Positions 1-8,143 of a stretch of 9,240 bases of DNA are shown one piece after another (position 1 is the stretch's first letter; each line of letters opens with the position of its first letter). The stretch is taken from the NCBI GenBank assembly GCA_016342385.1, contig JAEINM010000137.1:1-9240 (forward strand). Direction: 5' to 3'. The notes under the pieces were generated by a model. The model was not told where the DNA came from, did no database searches, and saw nothing but the letters and a program-made list of their open reading frames with translations. The translations under genes were made by a program, and so were the position numbers. The DNA comes from Spirochaetaceae bacterium (GTDB taxonomy: Bacteria > Spirochaetota > Spirochaetia > DSM-2461).

Positions 1-1393
1 AGAGATAATTTCCATAGACCTGTCCAGGAGGACAAGCGATAAATATTCCTTCCTTGAAGTTTTTCTGTCTGCCGGAGAGAAGGTTTACTTCTTTTATACA
101 GGGAGAAACAATATTGACAACGAGGTCCTGCAGCCATCGCCTCTGATTACGGAACTGGGTGAATACCTCGATGCCAATTTTAAATGTGAAGATGGCTCTT
201 CCTATTATAAAAGCATTGTGGAAAATGAAAAGCTGCAGTCTTTTGATAAGGAGTACTTCAGTATTGACTCAAAGCTATTTTCCTATAATGAACGGGATTT
301 CAGATTGGCGGAATCCTATTATATAAATGAAAAGCTCAGCAGCAGAAAGATCGATTTTGAGCCTCTTTCTATTGAAGTGGAAGATTCGGTATTGGAAATA
401 ACTGTCCGGGATCTATTGCAATTTCTTAAAAATCCCGTGAAGTTTTTTTTCAACCACAGCTGTCGAATATATATGGATGAATTGGAGCTGAGGGAAGAAG
501 ATTCTAATGAGAATATAGAACTCGACAGATTCGAAAAATATTCCTTTTTCGAGGATCTTGTTCTCTCCAGTCATATTGATAGTGAAACAATCCAGTCTAT
601 TGATGAAAAAGTCGAAGAGTTCTGTCTGCTTCAGAGCAGACGGGGGGAGATGATAGATAGTGAACTATCCATTCCCGATGCAGACAGATTAAGTGATGTG
701 GCCCGACAGATTGTAGATAATATAAAGAGTCATACTCTCTTGTCATCAAGGCCTCAGCCCGTAAGCTTTACCTTTGGAGATGCTCAGGATTTGAAAAAAA
801 GTATTCTCAAATCACCGAAGATAAAACTGCCCGGCTCTGTTGAAGTAAAAATTGTCGGCTCTCTGCCGCCCCTCTATTTCTATCCCGACAGGACAGTCTC
901 CTATATTGATTATACGGGAAGCTCTAAACCTTCTTCCCGCAACTGGATACTTCCCTTTCTTATGAGCAGACTCCTCCCCTCTGAAATTGTGGGAGAAAAA
1001 GGGATACAGGCTTTACTCGTTTCTCCAAAAGATGTGCACTCTGTTCAGTTCCCTGTGGGAGAGGAAACAGGCTTATCAAACATGATTGGTTCATATGTGG
1101 GTAATCTGGAAAAACCCCTTCCTCTCTATCCTGAAATAGCCGAGCTTCTGAATGATAAAAAGAATCCCGGGAAAGAATGGAAAAGCGAAGATTTTACAGC
1201 ACTTTTTTATAATAAATGGATGGAGAAAGGGGAGAGTGAAAACTTCGGGTATTCCGAGTTCAAAGAGTGTTCCTACAGGGCCAAAGTCTATAAAGGACTA
1301 CCCGATTTTAATAGAGATCAAATGAAAGACCTTTTTGAGAGTGTCTATAGGGAGATTTTTATGGCTTTGAATGAAGGGGGGGGAAGTGAATAG
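1..1393 (+). CDS. recC: RecBCD enzyme subunit RecC, C-terminal part (5' end outside window)
   Basis: Non-catalytic scaffold subunit of the RecBCD helicase-nuclease; in the family it splits the duplex, channels the strands to RecB and RecD, and scans for Chi. The reading frame is open from base 2, so the GTG at 218 is an internal Val codon and not the start; 463 residues are visible, roughly 40% of a usual RecC. Recognition rests on a RecC-typical block at fragment residues 9-56 (RRTSDKYSFLEVFLSA, then FYTGRN, then PSPLITELGEYL), which matches the family pattern of Arg/Asp-rich turn, FLEALLSAR-like helix and PS.L..EL..Y. A second block, FLKNPVKFFF at residues 141-150, is the RecC motif that opens the inactive nuclease-like domain. 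No active nuclease triad is seen in it, as expected for RecC. The Chi-reading residues lie mostly upstream and cannot be judged. The TAG stop overlaps the start of recB, and the last codons contain a run of eight G. Confident in the family; the extent of the gene to the left is unknown. Confidence 0.93.
   Translation, partial: EIISIDLSRRTSDKYSFLEVFLSAGEKVYFFYTGRNNIDNEVLQPSPLITELGEYLDANFKCEDGSSYYKSIVENEKLQSFDKEYFSIDSKLFSYNERDFRLAESYYINEKLSSRKIDFEPLSIEVEDSVLEITVRDLLQFLKNPVKFFFNHSCRIYMDELELREEDSNENIELDRFEKYSFFEDLVLSSHIDSETIQSIDEKVEEFCLLQSRRGEMIDSELSIPDADRLSDVARQIVDNIKSHTLLSSRPQPVSFTFGDAQDLKKSILKSPKIKLPGSVEVKIVGSLPPLYFYPDRTVSYIDYTGSSKPSSRNWILPFLMSRLLPSEIVGEKGIQALLVSPKDVHSVQFPVGEETGLSNMIGSYVGNLEKPLPLYPEIAELLNDKKNPGKEWKSEDFTALFYNKWMEKGESENFGYSEFKECSYRAKVYKGLPDFNRDQMKDLFESVYREIFMALNEGGGSE
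1375..1380 (+). promoter_or_regulatory. Ribosome binding site deciding the recB start
   Basis: AGGGGG lies 5 nt before a GTG at 1386 and is part of a longer purine stretch. The alternative start ATG at 1371 has only GGGAG at 1350-1354, about 16 nt away, which is too far to be a good site. This favours GTG 1386 (8-nt overlap with recC) over ATG 1371 (23-nt overlap). Both leave the helicase domain intact. Confidence 0.45.
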
Positions 1394-4300
1394 TTTTTCC
1401 TTTAATGACAATTTAGATCTCCTCAAAAACACTCAGCTCGAAGCTTCTGCCGGAACGGGAAAAACCTACAGCATTGAAAGAATCGTTACACTTCTCATAG
1501 CCCGCTCTTCCCTGAATATCTCCCGTATTCTTATAGTTACATTTACCAAGAAAGCAGCTAGAGAACTCAGGGAAAGAATCAGGGAAATTCTCTCTTTAAC
1601 AATTCATTCGGGGATTCTGGATCTGGGTGAAACGAAGCTTCAGCTCAGCAATGAGGAACGGGAGAACCTTCGTATTTCCTATCTGGAGTTTGAAAAAGCC
1701 TCTATCTTCACCATTCATAGTTTCTGCCTGAATATGCTCAAGGCCTACCCCTTCGAATCCATGAGTCAGTTTGCCATGGAGATGGAGAGTGAAAGTGATT
1801 TGACAGAGGAGGCTGTCTGGGATTATTTGAGAGAAATGGGCCAGTCCATGAGTCGTGGACAGCTTCTGAAATATAAAGCTTTTCTCGAAGGGCGGACTTT
1901 TAACGATGCCCTGATTCATCTGACCAATGCTGTCAATAAGGAGCTGCTTGAACCGGATGTACAATTAATCCCCGATCAGGATCTGATGGATGAAGTCCTG
2001 GATTCCATAATGGACTTCAACAATAAAAAAGGAGAGCTATACGGGAAATGGCTTTCTCTTCATCATCATCTGCCTCAAGAAGATGATCTTAATAACCTGG
2101 GGTTTGCCCGGATAAAGGACAAGATTAAAAAAATCAGAATCATAGGCTCTCTAAAACCTGATGGCGATTTTGTCTCGATCAACAAAGTTCTCTGTGGAGA
2201 AAAAATAATAGAGACTCTTGTTAAATTTCTACCGGAAAACCTGGAAAAAAACCTGAAGAAAGCGGCAGATCCTCACTCCGTTCAGAATGACCCCTTTGTG
2301 CAGTCTGTAGAGGATTTTATTAACATTTATTTGTACGATTCTAATAAACCGGCCAGCAATCTTTACAGCCGGACACTAAAGGCGGCTTTTCTCTTTGAGG
2401 CCTATGGAAAGATCCGGGAGAACCTGAGCCGGAAAAAAGACATTACCGGCAAGCTGGATTTTAATGATCTTATCGGGAAACTTCACAGAGCATTATGCGG
2501 GAATGACCGTTTCCGACAGCCTCAGCTGATAAAAGAGATTCAGAAACGGTACAGGACTGTTCTTGTCGATGAATTTCAGGACACCGATAGCCGGCAATGG
2601 GAAATATTCAATACTCTTTTCGGTCAGGATGACAGGCATAACTATTTTCTAGTTGGTGATCCCAAACAGTCTATTTACGGGTTCAGGGGTGCGGACCTTG
2701 AGATTTACTACAAAGCCTGTAGAGGAAAATCCGTTCAATACAGATATACTCTTGATAGAAACTACCGGTCTGTTTCGAGTCTGGTGGAATCGGTTAATAT
2801 TCTCTTTTCCCTCGTGTTTAGAAAGGATATGCATTGCGGGGCCACGGCAGTAACCCCTTTTCAACCAGTTCTGCCGGGAAAAAACGATGAATTGAGGCTG
2901 GGGGATAAGCGTCCGTCTCTTGAGTTTATCCGCGTAGAATCTCTTTTTGATCCCCAGAAGGAGATCAGCAAAGTCAAACAGTCAAAAGAACAGTATTTCA
3001 GGCTGGCGGCCTATAAGATTTATGATCTTCTTCAGAGTCAAGTCCAGCTTAAAAATCAGCCCCTGCAACCCGGAGATATCGCCATTTTGACCGAAAGCAA
3101 TAAGGACTGCCAGAATATTCAGAATATGCTGACGGCTTATTCCATACCTTCAGTTATTACGGCCAGAGAGAAAATTTTTGAGACAGAGGAAGCCGGAGAA
3201 TTCCTCATTTTTCTCCAGGCTCTGGTGAGAATGGATAATTCTTCTATAAAATTACTTCTTCTCACATTCTTTTTTGAATTTTCCCCTTCAGAAATAGAGG
3301 AGCTGGAATTAAATGGATCTCTCGATCTGTTTTCCGGGCATATATACCGCTGGAGAGAAGCTGTAGACAAAGGGCTGATTATTGAAGTCTGTAGTGAATT
3401 ATTCAATTTTTCCGGCTTTGACAGAGATGTCCTACCCTTTGAACAGCGTCTTTTAACTAGAAAAAACGGAGAGCGGTCTTATACAAATGTCAGACAGGTT
3501 CTGGAATATCTTCACCGGGAACAACATTCTTCCAGGTTGGATGCCGAGGAACTCTACTCTCATTTTCTCGGTAGAATATCACGGCCCTCCGGAGGTGAAG
3601 AAGATCTTCTCCGCCTCGATAAAGATTCAGCAGCTGTGCAGATTATGACAATGCACGCCAGTAAGGGGCTTGAATTCCCCGTTGTTTTTTTTGCCGGAGC
3701 TATGAAAACTGATGTAAAAAGTTCTTTTAACGAAATGTACAATTACGTAGAGAAGGGAGACCGCTATTACGATTTTCTTAAAATGGAAAAAAACAGAATA
3801 GGTCAGTCTATGGATCTGTGGGAAGAGAGAAAACGCCTTTATTATGTCGCTCTGACAAGAGCTTCATCCAAACTCTACCTGCCTTATATTCAGAACTGTG
3901 ACTACTCATATTTGAGCTCTTTCTATAGCGCTTTCTCCATTGAGGACATAAACAGCTTTATGACTGATAATCCCGATGTTCTCTCTTATTCTCTGCCACT
4001 CCATAGCGGAATTACAGCTAAAAGCGGCAAGTCCGGAGATCTGAAGAAGAAAATCCTTTCTATCATCGATGATTCTGTAAAAAAACTGACAGAAGATCAC
4101 AAAGATTTTTTGTATATTAATTATGATCTGGAAAATGAGTATCTGAAACTCGGCAATAGGGGAGACCTGTCCTTTGGGGAAAATCGGACAAAGATAGAGC
4201 TCATACCCCATTTGCTCAAAGATCCCAATGGTTGTTCTCTGCGCTTTCGAAGGATCTCCAGTTATTCATCAATTATTAGGGATAAAGCTGTCACCTCGCA

Positions 4301-5093
4301 TGATACTGCTTTTTCTAATGATGCCGATAGAGATGATATTCAGGAAATTGCCGCTGAGCCACAATCGGAGGAAGTGCTTACAAGAGGAGCTGTTTTCGGT
4401 GAACTCGTTCATCTTCTTCTTGAACAGCTTGATTATTCAAAAGTGAAAAGTGATTCTCTGGAAGAATTTCTATTTGATGAGGATGTGGAGCTTCTCTTTA
4501 AGTCCCTGGCGGTTCGTTTTTTCAATAATAAGTGGTATATACGATTCTCTGTTCAGTTGAAACGGCTCATTTATAACACTCTGATAAATGAGGTTTTCCC
4601 CGGATTTTCACTTTGTCGGCTCTCTGATAGAGATAAACTGCATGAAATGGAATTCCATATGATTGTAAAGGACTGTAATAATCTTAAACTGGATAGTTTT
4701 AAGGGTAAAGTTGAAGAGGGGTTTCTCAAAGGATATATGGATCTGCTTTTCAGGGCTGAAGGGAGAGTCTATATTGCCGACTGGAAAACGACCTCATCTC
4801 CCGAAGGAGATCATTTTGAGGCTTTTCACCAGGAAAGGCTCAATGAATTAATGGAATCCCATCATTACAGTCTTCAGTCAATGATTTATATGGTGGCCCT
4901 CTGCAAATATCTGATGGTTTCTGAAGGGGACAGTTTTGACTATGACCGTCATTTCGGCGGATGTTATTATCTTTTTGTCCGGGGAATGAGCGGACGGGAG
5001 GGAGATAGATTCGGTGTACACTTTTACAGACCGGAAAAAGAAAAACTTATGCAGTTTGCCCATCAGTTTACCAGCCTGGAGTTAAAATTATGA
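1386..5093 (+). CDS. recB: RecBCD enzyme subunit RecB (helicase and nuclease)
   Basis: ATP-driven 3'-5' helicase and the sole nuclease of RecBCD; it degrades DNA ends and, after Chi, helps load RecA. From GTG 1386 the protein has 1235 residues, near the usual size (E. coli about 1180). UvrD/Rep superfamily 1 motifs appear in order: Walker A ASAGTGKT (20-27, K26), a TFTKKAARELRERI motif Ia, TIHSFC, motif II VDEFQDTD (Asp395-Glu396), motif III GDPKQSIYGFRGA (from 424), motif IV RNYRS (458-462), motif V TMHASKGLEFP (from 755) and motif VI YYVALTRA (819-826). The C-terminal RecB-type nuclease is intact: His1009 in GELVHLLLE, Asp1119 in KGYMDLLF, and Asp1132 and Lys1134 in ADWKTT, followed by the YSLQSMIY helix and the RecB-specific HFGGCYYLFVRGM. 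The presence of both domains and the last motif separates it from AddA, PcrA and RecC. It overlaps recC upstream and recD (ATGA) downstream. ATG 1371 is the alternative start, adding five residues. Confidence 0.97.
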   Translation: MNSFSFNDNLDLLKNTQLEASAGTGKTYSIERIVTLLIARSSLNISRILIVTFTKKAARELRERIREILSLTIHSGILDLGETKLQLSNEERENLRISYLEFEKASIFTIHSFCLNMLKAYPFESMSQFAMEMESESDLTEEAVWDYLREMGQSMSRGQLLKYKAFLEGRTFNDALIHLTNAVNKELLEPDVQLIPDQDLMDEVLDSIMDFNNKKGELYGKWLSLHHHLPQEDDLNNLGFARIKDKIKKIRIIGSLKPDGDFVSINKVLCGEKIIETLVKFLPENLEKNLKKAADPHSVQNDPFVQSVEDFINIYLYDSNKPASNLYSRTLKAAFLFEAYGKIRENLSRKKDITGKLDFNDLIGKLHRALCGNDRFRQPQLIKEIQKRYRTVLVDEFQDTDSRQWEIFNTLFGQDDRHNYFLVGDPKQSIYGFRGADLEIYYKACRGKSVQYRYTLDRNYRSVSSLVESVNILFSLVFRKDMHCGATAVTPFQPVLPGKNDELRLGDKRPSLEFIRVESLFDPQKEISKVKQSKEQYFRLAAYKIYDLLQSQVQLKNQPLQPGDIAILTESNKDCQNIQNMLTAYSIPSVITAREKIFETEEAGEFLIFLQALVRMDNSSIKLLLLTFFFEFSPSEIEELELNGSLDLFSGHIYRWREAVDKGLIIEVCSELFNFSGFDRDVLPFEQRLLTRKNGERSYTNVRQVLEYLHREQHSSRLDAEELYSHFLGRISRPSGGEEDLLRLDKDSAAVQIMTMHASKGLEFPVVFFAGAMKTDVKSSFNEMYNYVEKGDRYYDFLKMEKNRIGQSMDLWEERKRLYYVALTRASSKLYLPYIQNCDYSYLSSFYSAFSIEDINSFMTDNPDVLSYSLPLHSGITAKSGKSGDLKKKILSIIDDSVKKLTEDHKDFLYINYDLENEYLKLGNRGDLSFGENRTKIELIPHLLKDPNGCSLRFRRISSYSSIIRDKAVTSHDTAFSNDADRDDIQEIAAEPQSEEVLTRGAVFGELVHLLLEQLDYSKVKSDSLEEFLFDEDVELLFKSLAVRFFNNKWYIRFSVQLKRLIYNTLINEVFPGFSLCRLSDRDKLHEMEFHMIVKDCNNLKLDSFKGKVEEGFLKGYMDLLFRAEGRVYIADWKTTSSPEGDHFEAFHQERLNELMESHHYSLQSMIYMVALCKYLMVSEGDSFDYDRHFGGCYYLFVRGMSGREGDRFGVHFYRPEKEKLMQFAHQFTSLELKL

Positions 5094-7051
5094 ACAGACC
5101 TTTTGGCCCCGCTCTTATGAGCTGCATTAAACAAAATGAAAAGTATCACTTTGAAGGACTCAGTAGAGACCATTCAGAAACTAACCACCATCATATATTA
5201 GAGTTTCAGGCTCTTGCCCGGGATGTGTCTATTCCCTGGCATCAGATTTATTATGCCGTCTATATAACCGAGAAGCTGGGTAAGGGGAATATTCCTCTTC
5301 TCAGGTGGTTTATTATACATATTCTCTATCAGTCCGGCTCGGGGCATCTCCGGTCGGATCTTTCCGATTTCCAGGTTGCTCTTGAGAAGTGGTTATTTTT
5401 GGAGAGAGAATATTTTCCCGGCAGCGATAGGGAATTTGAAGAGAACAGCAGTAAGATCTGTGAAATAAAAAAACATCTGCTCGAGGAATTTTTAGAGGTT
5501 GTTACCGCAAATACTAGTCTTTTCGGAAGAGAAGATTCCCTTACCCCTTTTATTTATTTTCCGAAGCGGGCCATCATCTATATGAGGAAATATTTCAAAA
5601 TGGAGAAACACTTATTAAAGAGTTTCAATATTCTTTCCCCAATAAATAAAGATTATGAAAATCCGGAATTGCCTGAGAAAATAGAGGACATAATTGGCGA
5701 ACTTAATAAATCCCGGAGCTTTTCTCTCTCTGATAAAACTGCTGAGACGACAAAGAAGCTACTGCTAAACAGACTGGTCATTTTGAGCGGAGGTCCGGGA
5801 ACAGGAAAAACAACAACAGTTACAGCTCTGTTAAGAATCCTGAAAATTCTGGAAGAGAGGTATGGTCTTTCCTCCTTGAAGAGAATAAAGCTGGCAGCTC
5901 CCACGGGAAGAGCGGCCAACAGAATGATAGAGAGCATCCGATCGGAGATGAAAGAACATCCTCTTAAAGGTATAGATGATCTGCTTCCGGAAAAAGCCCA
6001 TACCCTCCATAAATTGCTCGGTATTAATCCTGTTCGAAAAGATGTGCTCTATAACAGAGACCGGCCGATTCCCGCAGAACTGGTCATTCTGGATGAAGCC
6101 TCTATGGTTGATGCAAGAATGATGTCGCTTCTTCTTGATGCGCTGTCTCCCGAAGCCACTTTGCTTCTTGTGGGAGACAAAGATCAGCTTCCTTCAGTTG
6201 ATGCGGGAGCCGTGTTCGGTGATATCGTAACAGGTGCTGAATCAGAGAATCACAAACTGGCGGGATCGATTGTATTTCTGAAGAAATCCTGGAGATCAAC
6301 AACAGCGATACTGAACATTGCCAGTGCAGTTATTCAGGGGGCGGGAATCGAAGCATTAAAACTACTGAAAGGGGATAGTCAAAAGGTCGTCTATGACCAG
6401 CTGCCCCGGCCGGAAAAACTGATAAAAGCCATCATAGAGAAGTATGGCATAGAGAATATAGCCGGAGAGGGGCGCCGTTTTTTTTCACTGAAAGATCCCG
6501 ATTCTATGGACAAAGAGAAAATAGAAAAGATATTTAGTGTTTATGAAAAATTTGCACTATTAATCCCCACCAGAAGAGGTGAGTATGGAGTTGAAAGAAT
6601 CAATCACAGAATTAATCAGATTGTATCCGGTAGAGAGCAGGTTCTGTATCACGGCCAGCCCATTATGATCGGTATTAATGATTATAATCTCTCCCTCTTC
6701 AATGGGGACCGGGGAGTCATTCTCAATTTCGGAGGCGAATATTATGCTGTTTTTAGAGAGGGACCTGAAAAGTTCCGTTTTATTCCGGCAGGGAAATTGA
6801 ATTCTTTTGAGACGGCCTATGCCCAGACAATTCATAAGAGTCAGGGGTCGGAATTTCGAGAAGTCATGGTTCTTATTCCCGAAGGTTCAGAGAGACTTCT
6901 GACTAGAGAAATCATCTATACGGGAATTACCCGTGCCAAAGAAAAACTGACACTGTTGAGCACTGATCAGGTATTTCTCAATGCGGTATCACGGGAAGTG
7001 ATTCGCCATTCGGGAATCAGAGAATTTATGAGAGGTGAATATGATCTCTAA
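5090..7051 (+). CDS. recD: RecBCD enzyme subunit RecD (5'-3' helicase)
   Basis: Superfamily 1B, 5'-3' helicase motor of RecBCD; it sets the speed of the complex and controls nuclease activity around Chi. The protein has 653 residues, slightly longer than E. coli RecD (about 608). Residues 1 to about 210 form the poorly conserved N-terminal domain that contacts RecB/RecC in the family. The motor follows: Walker A GGPGTGKT (234-241, K240), motif Ia AAPTGRAANRM, AHTLHKLLG, motif II LDEASMVDA (Asp335-Glu336), motif III VGDKDQLPSVDAG, the KSWRS motif IV, LIPTRRGEYG, the SH3-like LFNGDRG segment, motif V TIHKSQGSE (His582 on) and motif VI YTGITRAKEKL (Arg615). It is RecD and not the stand-alone RecD2 type because it sits directly behind recB and lacks a long N-terminal extension. 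The start overlaps the recB stop as ATGA, with GGAG at 5078-5081 eight bases upstream, so translation is probably coupled to recB. The end overlaps the next gene. Confidence 0.97.
   Translation: MNRPFGPALMSCIKQNEKYHFEGLSRDHSETNHHHILEFQALARDVSIPWHQIYYAVYITEKLGKGNIPLLRWFIIHILYQSGSGHLRSDLSDFQVALEKWLFLEREYFPGSDREFEENSSKICEIKKHLLEEFLEVVTANTSLFGREDSLTPFIYFPKRAIIYMRKYFKMEKHLLKSFNILSPINKDYENPELPEKIEDIIGELNKSRSFSLSDKTAETTKKLLLNRLVILSGGPGTGKTTTVTALLRILKILEERYGLSSLKRIKLAAPTGRAANRMIESIRSEMKEHPLKGIDDLLPEKAHTLHKLLGINPVRKDVLYNRDRPIPAELVILDEASMVDARMMSLLLDALSPEATLLLVGDKDQLPSVDAGAVFGDIVTGAESENHKLAGSIVFLKKSWRSTTAILNIASAVIQGAGIEALKLLKGDSQKVVYDQLPRPEKLIKAIIEKYGIENIAGEGRRFFSLKDPDSMDKEKIEKIFSVYEKFALLIPTRRGEYGVERINHRINQIVSGREQVLYHGQPIMIGINDYNLSLFNGDRGVILNFGGEYYAVFREGPEKFRFIPAGKLNSFETAYAQTIHKSQGSEFREVMVLIPEGSERLLTREIIYTGITRAKEKLTLLSTDQVFLNAVSREVIRHSGIREFMRGEYDL
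7031..7035 (+). promoter_or_regulatory. Ribosome binding site of srkA inside the recD end
   Basis: AGAGG lies 5 nt before ATG 7041, within the last codons of recD. It supports ATG 7041 over the in-frame GTG at 7035, which would overlap this site. Confidence 0.55.
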
Positions 7052-8009
7052 TTGTTTTGAGGATCTCACTCCCCATTTACTAATTGACGGCGTGGAAGAA
7101 TATACGTGTTTGCGTTTTAACGGGCACACTAATCCCATGGCCAGTTACATCAACAGGGTCTATGAGATTGAAACGGAAGACCAGGTAAAAATGATTGTTA
7201 AGTATTACCGTCCCGGCCGCTGGACTCTCGATGCCATTTACGATGAACACGACTTTATTCTCGATTGTCTGGAAGATGAAATCCCTGTTGTCGCTCCTAT
7301 AGAACTGAACAACGGATCCACTCTGGGATTGTGGGACAAGTATGCTTTTGCTCTTTTTCCCAAGAAGTCGGGACCCATGCTGGAGATTAACAGCAATGAG
7401 GAGTGGATCAGGGCCGGAGAGCTTATTGGCCGTATTCACAGCACGGGAGCCAAATTTGATTCTGAACATCGGATTATTCTCGATCCCCATCACTCTACGG
7501 AAATATTTCTTCAAAATCTCCTATCCGGCGGTCTGATCAATGAGGGCAACAAACAGGATTTTGAAGAAGTCTGCCGGAAAATTCTGAAACACATTACACC
7601 TCTTTTTCAGGATTTTGAGAAGATTCGTATTCATGGAGACTGTCATCGGGGAAATATAATTCACAGGCCGGGAGAGGGGCTGATGATTATTGACTTTGAT
7701 GATATGGCTACCTCAGTACCCGTTCAGGATTTATGGATGCTGCTTCCCGATAGACTCGATAAGTCGAGAAGGGAAATGAATCTGATGCTGGAAGGCTATG
7801 AAAAATTCAGGGATTTTGATCACAGTTCATTAAAACTTATTGAACCTCTCAGGGCTATGCGGCATATTTATTTTCTTGAATGGAGCGGACAACAGAGCCA
7901 GGATCATCATTTTCGACGGATATATCCCGAATGGGGTTCTGATATGTTCTGGCGCAGTGAAATTAATGATCTGAACGTCCAGTACCAGGAAATCCTGGAT
8001 TCTATTTAA
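7041..8009 (+). CDS. srkA: SrkA-type stress response Ser/Thr kinase (YihE/RdoA family)
   Basis: Eukaryotic-like (aminoglycoside phosphotransferase fold) protein kinase. In E. coli SrkA (YihE) is a Cpx-controlled Ser/Thr kinase that protects cells from stress-induced death; the physiological substrate here is unknown. From ATG 7041 it has 322 residues, matching E. coli SrkA (328). Diagnostic segments are the N-lobe NRVYEIE followed by VKYYRPGRWTLDAIYDEH (nucleotide-binding strand and Lys), EIPVVAPIEL, the catalytic loop HGDCHRGNI (His198, Asp200, Asn205), the metal-binding IDFDDMA (Asp218-Asp220), the SrkA-specific PVQDLWMLLPD and IEPLRAMRHIYFLEW near the C-terminus. All catalytic residues are present, so it should be active. 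No signal peptide or membrane segment is visible; cytosolic. The start overlaps recD by 11 nt, making it the fourth cistron of the rec operon, a setting different from the E. coli one, where the gene precedes dsbA. Other phosphotransferases of this fold (HomoSerK, FrkA-like) are less likely given the PVQDLWML block. Confidence 0.93.
   Translation: MISNCFEDLTPHLLIDGVEEYTCLRFNGHTNPMASYINRVYEIETEDQVKMIVKYYRPGRWTLDAIYDEHDFILDCLEDEIPVVAPIELNNGSTLGLWDKYAFALFPKKSGPMLEINSNEEWIRAGELIGRIHSTGAKFDSEHRIILDPHHSTEIFLQNLLSGGLINEGNKQDFEEVCRKILKHITPLFQDFEKIRIHGDCHRGNIIHRPGEGLMIIDFDDMATSVPVQDLWMLLPDRLDKSRREMNLMLEGYEKFRDFDHSSLKLIEPLRAMRHIYFLEWSGQQSQDHHFRRIYPEWGSDMFWRSEINDLNVQYQEILDSI
7985..8006 (+). terminator. 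Weak hairpin at the end of srkA
   Basis: CCAGGA-AA-TCCTGG (7985-7998) is a perfect inverted repeat at the end of srkA, realistically a 5-bp stem with a four-base loop, followed by ATTCTATTT. The stem is short, the U tract is interrupted and the site lies in coding sequence, so termination here is a guess. No better terminator is seen between srkA and the next gene. Confidence 0.2.
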
Positions 8010-8034
8010 TGCCCAGGAGGGGTCCTTTCGCGGG

Positions 8035-8055
8035 TATACATTAATAATTTGTATA
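8035..8055. promoter_or_regulatory. Inverted repeat TATACA-N9-TGTATA
   Basis: Two perfect 6-base inverted half-sites flank an AT-only 9-base spacer in the intergenic region between srkA and the YchJ-family gene. It could be a dimeric repressor site or simply chance in AT-rich DNA. It lies about 55 bases upstream of the putative -35 element. Confidence 0.25.
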
Positions 8056-8074
8056 TCTAATATAAGAGACGTAC

Positions 8075-8090
8075 GGCCATTCGCCCCTAC
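8075..8090. repeat. Possible half of a dispersed intergenic palindrome
   Basis: GGCCATTCGCCCCTAC is one arm of a palindrome type (GTAGGGGCGAATGGCC mirrored on itself) that I recall as a common intergenic repeat in varied bacteria. Only the right arm is clear here; the left side does not mirror it. It is notably GC-richer than the flanking sequence. The assignment is from memory and weak. Confidence 0.25.
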
Positions 8091-8120
8091 TGTACAAAAA
8101 TGGCTAAAAAATTGTATAGT
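8091..8120 (+). promoter_or_regulatory. Putative promoter of the YchJ-family gene
   Basis: TGTACA (8091-8096) and TATAGT (8115-8120) are separated by 18 bases. The -10 has one mismatch to TATAAT; the -35 is poor. Transcription would start near 8127, giving a short leader of about 17 bases that still contains the GGAGA ribosome site at 8134-8138. An alternative -10, TATAAG at 8061-8066, lacks a convincing -35. Confidence 0.35.
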
Positions 8121-8133
8121 TTAAAAAATTTTT

Positions 8134-8138
8134 GGAGA
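8134..8138 (+). promoter_or_regulatory. Ribosome binding site of the YchJ-family gene
   Basis: GGAGA with a 5-base spacer to ATG 8144; it fixes the start and rules out the TTG at 8132. Confidence 0.6.
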
Positions 8139-8143
8139 TAATA

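Noticed and set aside
218..220. GTG as a possible start of a 391-residue protein
   Set aside because: The same frame is open back to base 2 and encodes conserved RecC sequence (RRTSDKYSFLEVFLSA), so the GTG is an internal codon.
1596..1964. 122-residue open frame on the minus strand inside recB
   Set aside because: Antisense shadow of the RecB helicase domain; no independent support.
7080..7514. 144-residue open frame on the minus strand inside srkA
   Set aside because: Shadow of a conserved kinase gene; no ribosome site or family resemblance.
8020..8029. AGGAGG-like sequence and small AGGA/TCCT hairpin just after srkA
   Set aside because: No start codon follows at a suitable distance with an open frame, and the 4-bp stem is too short for a terminator.
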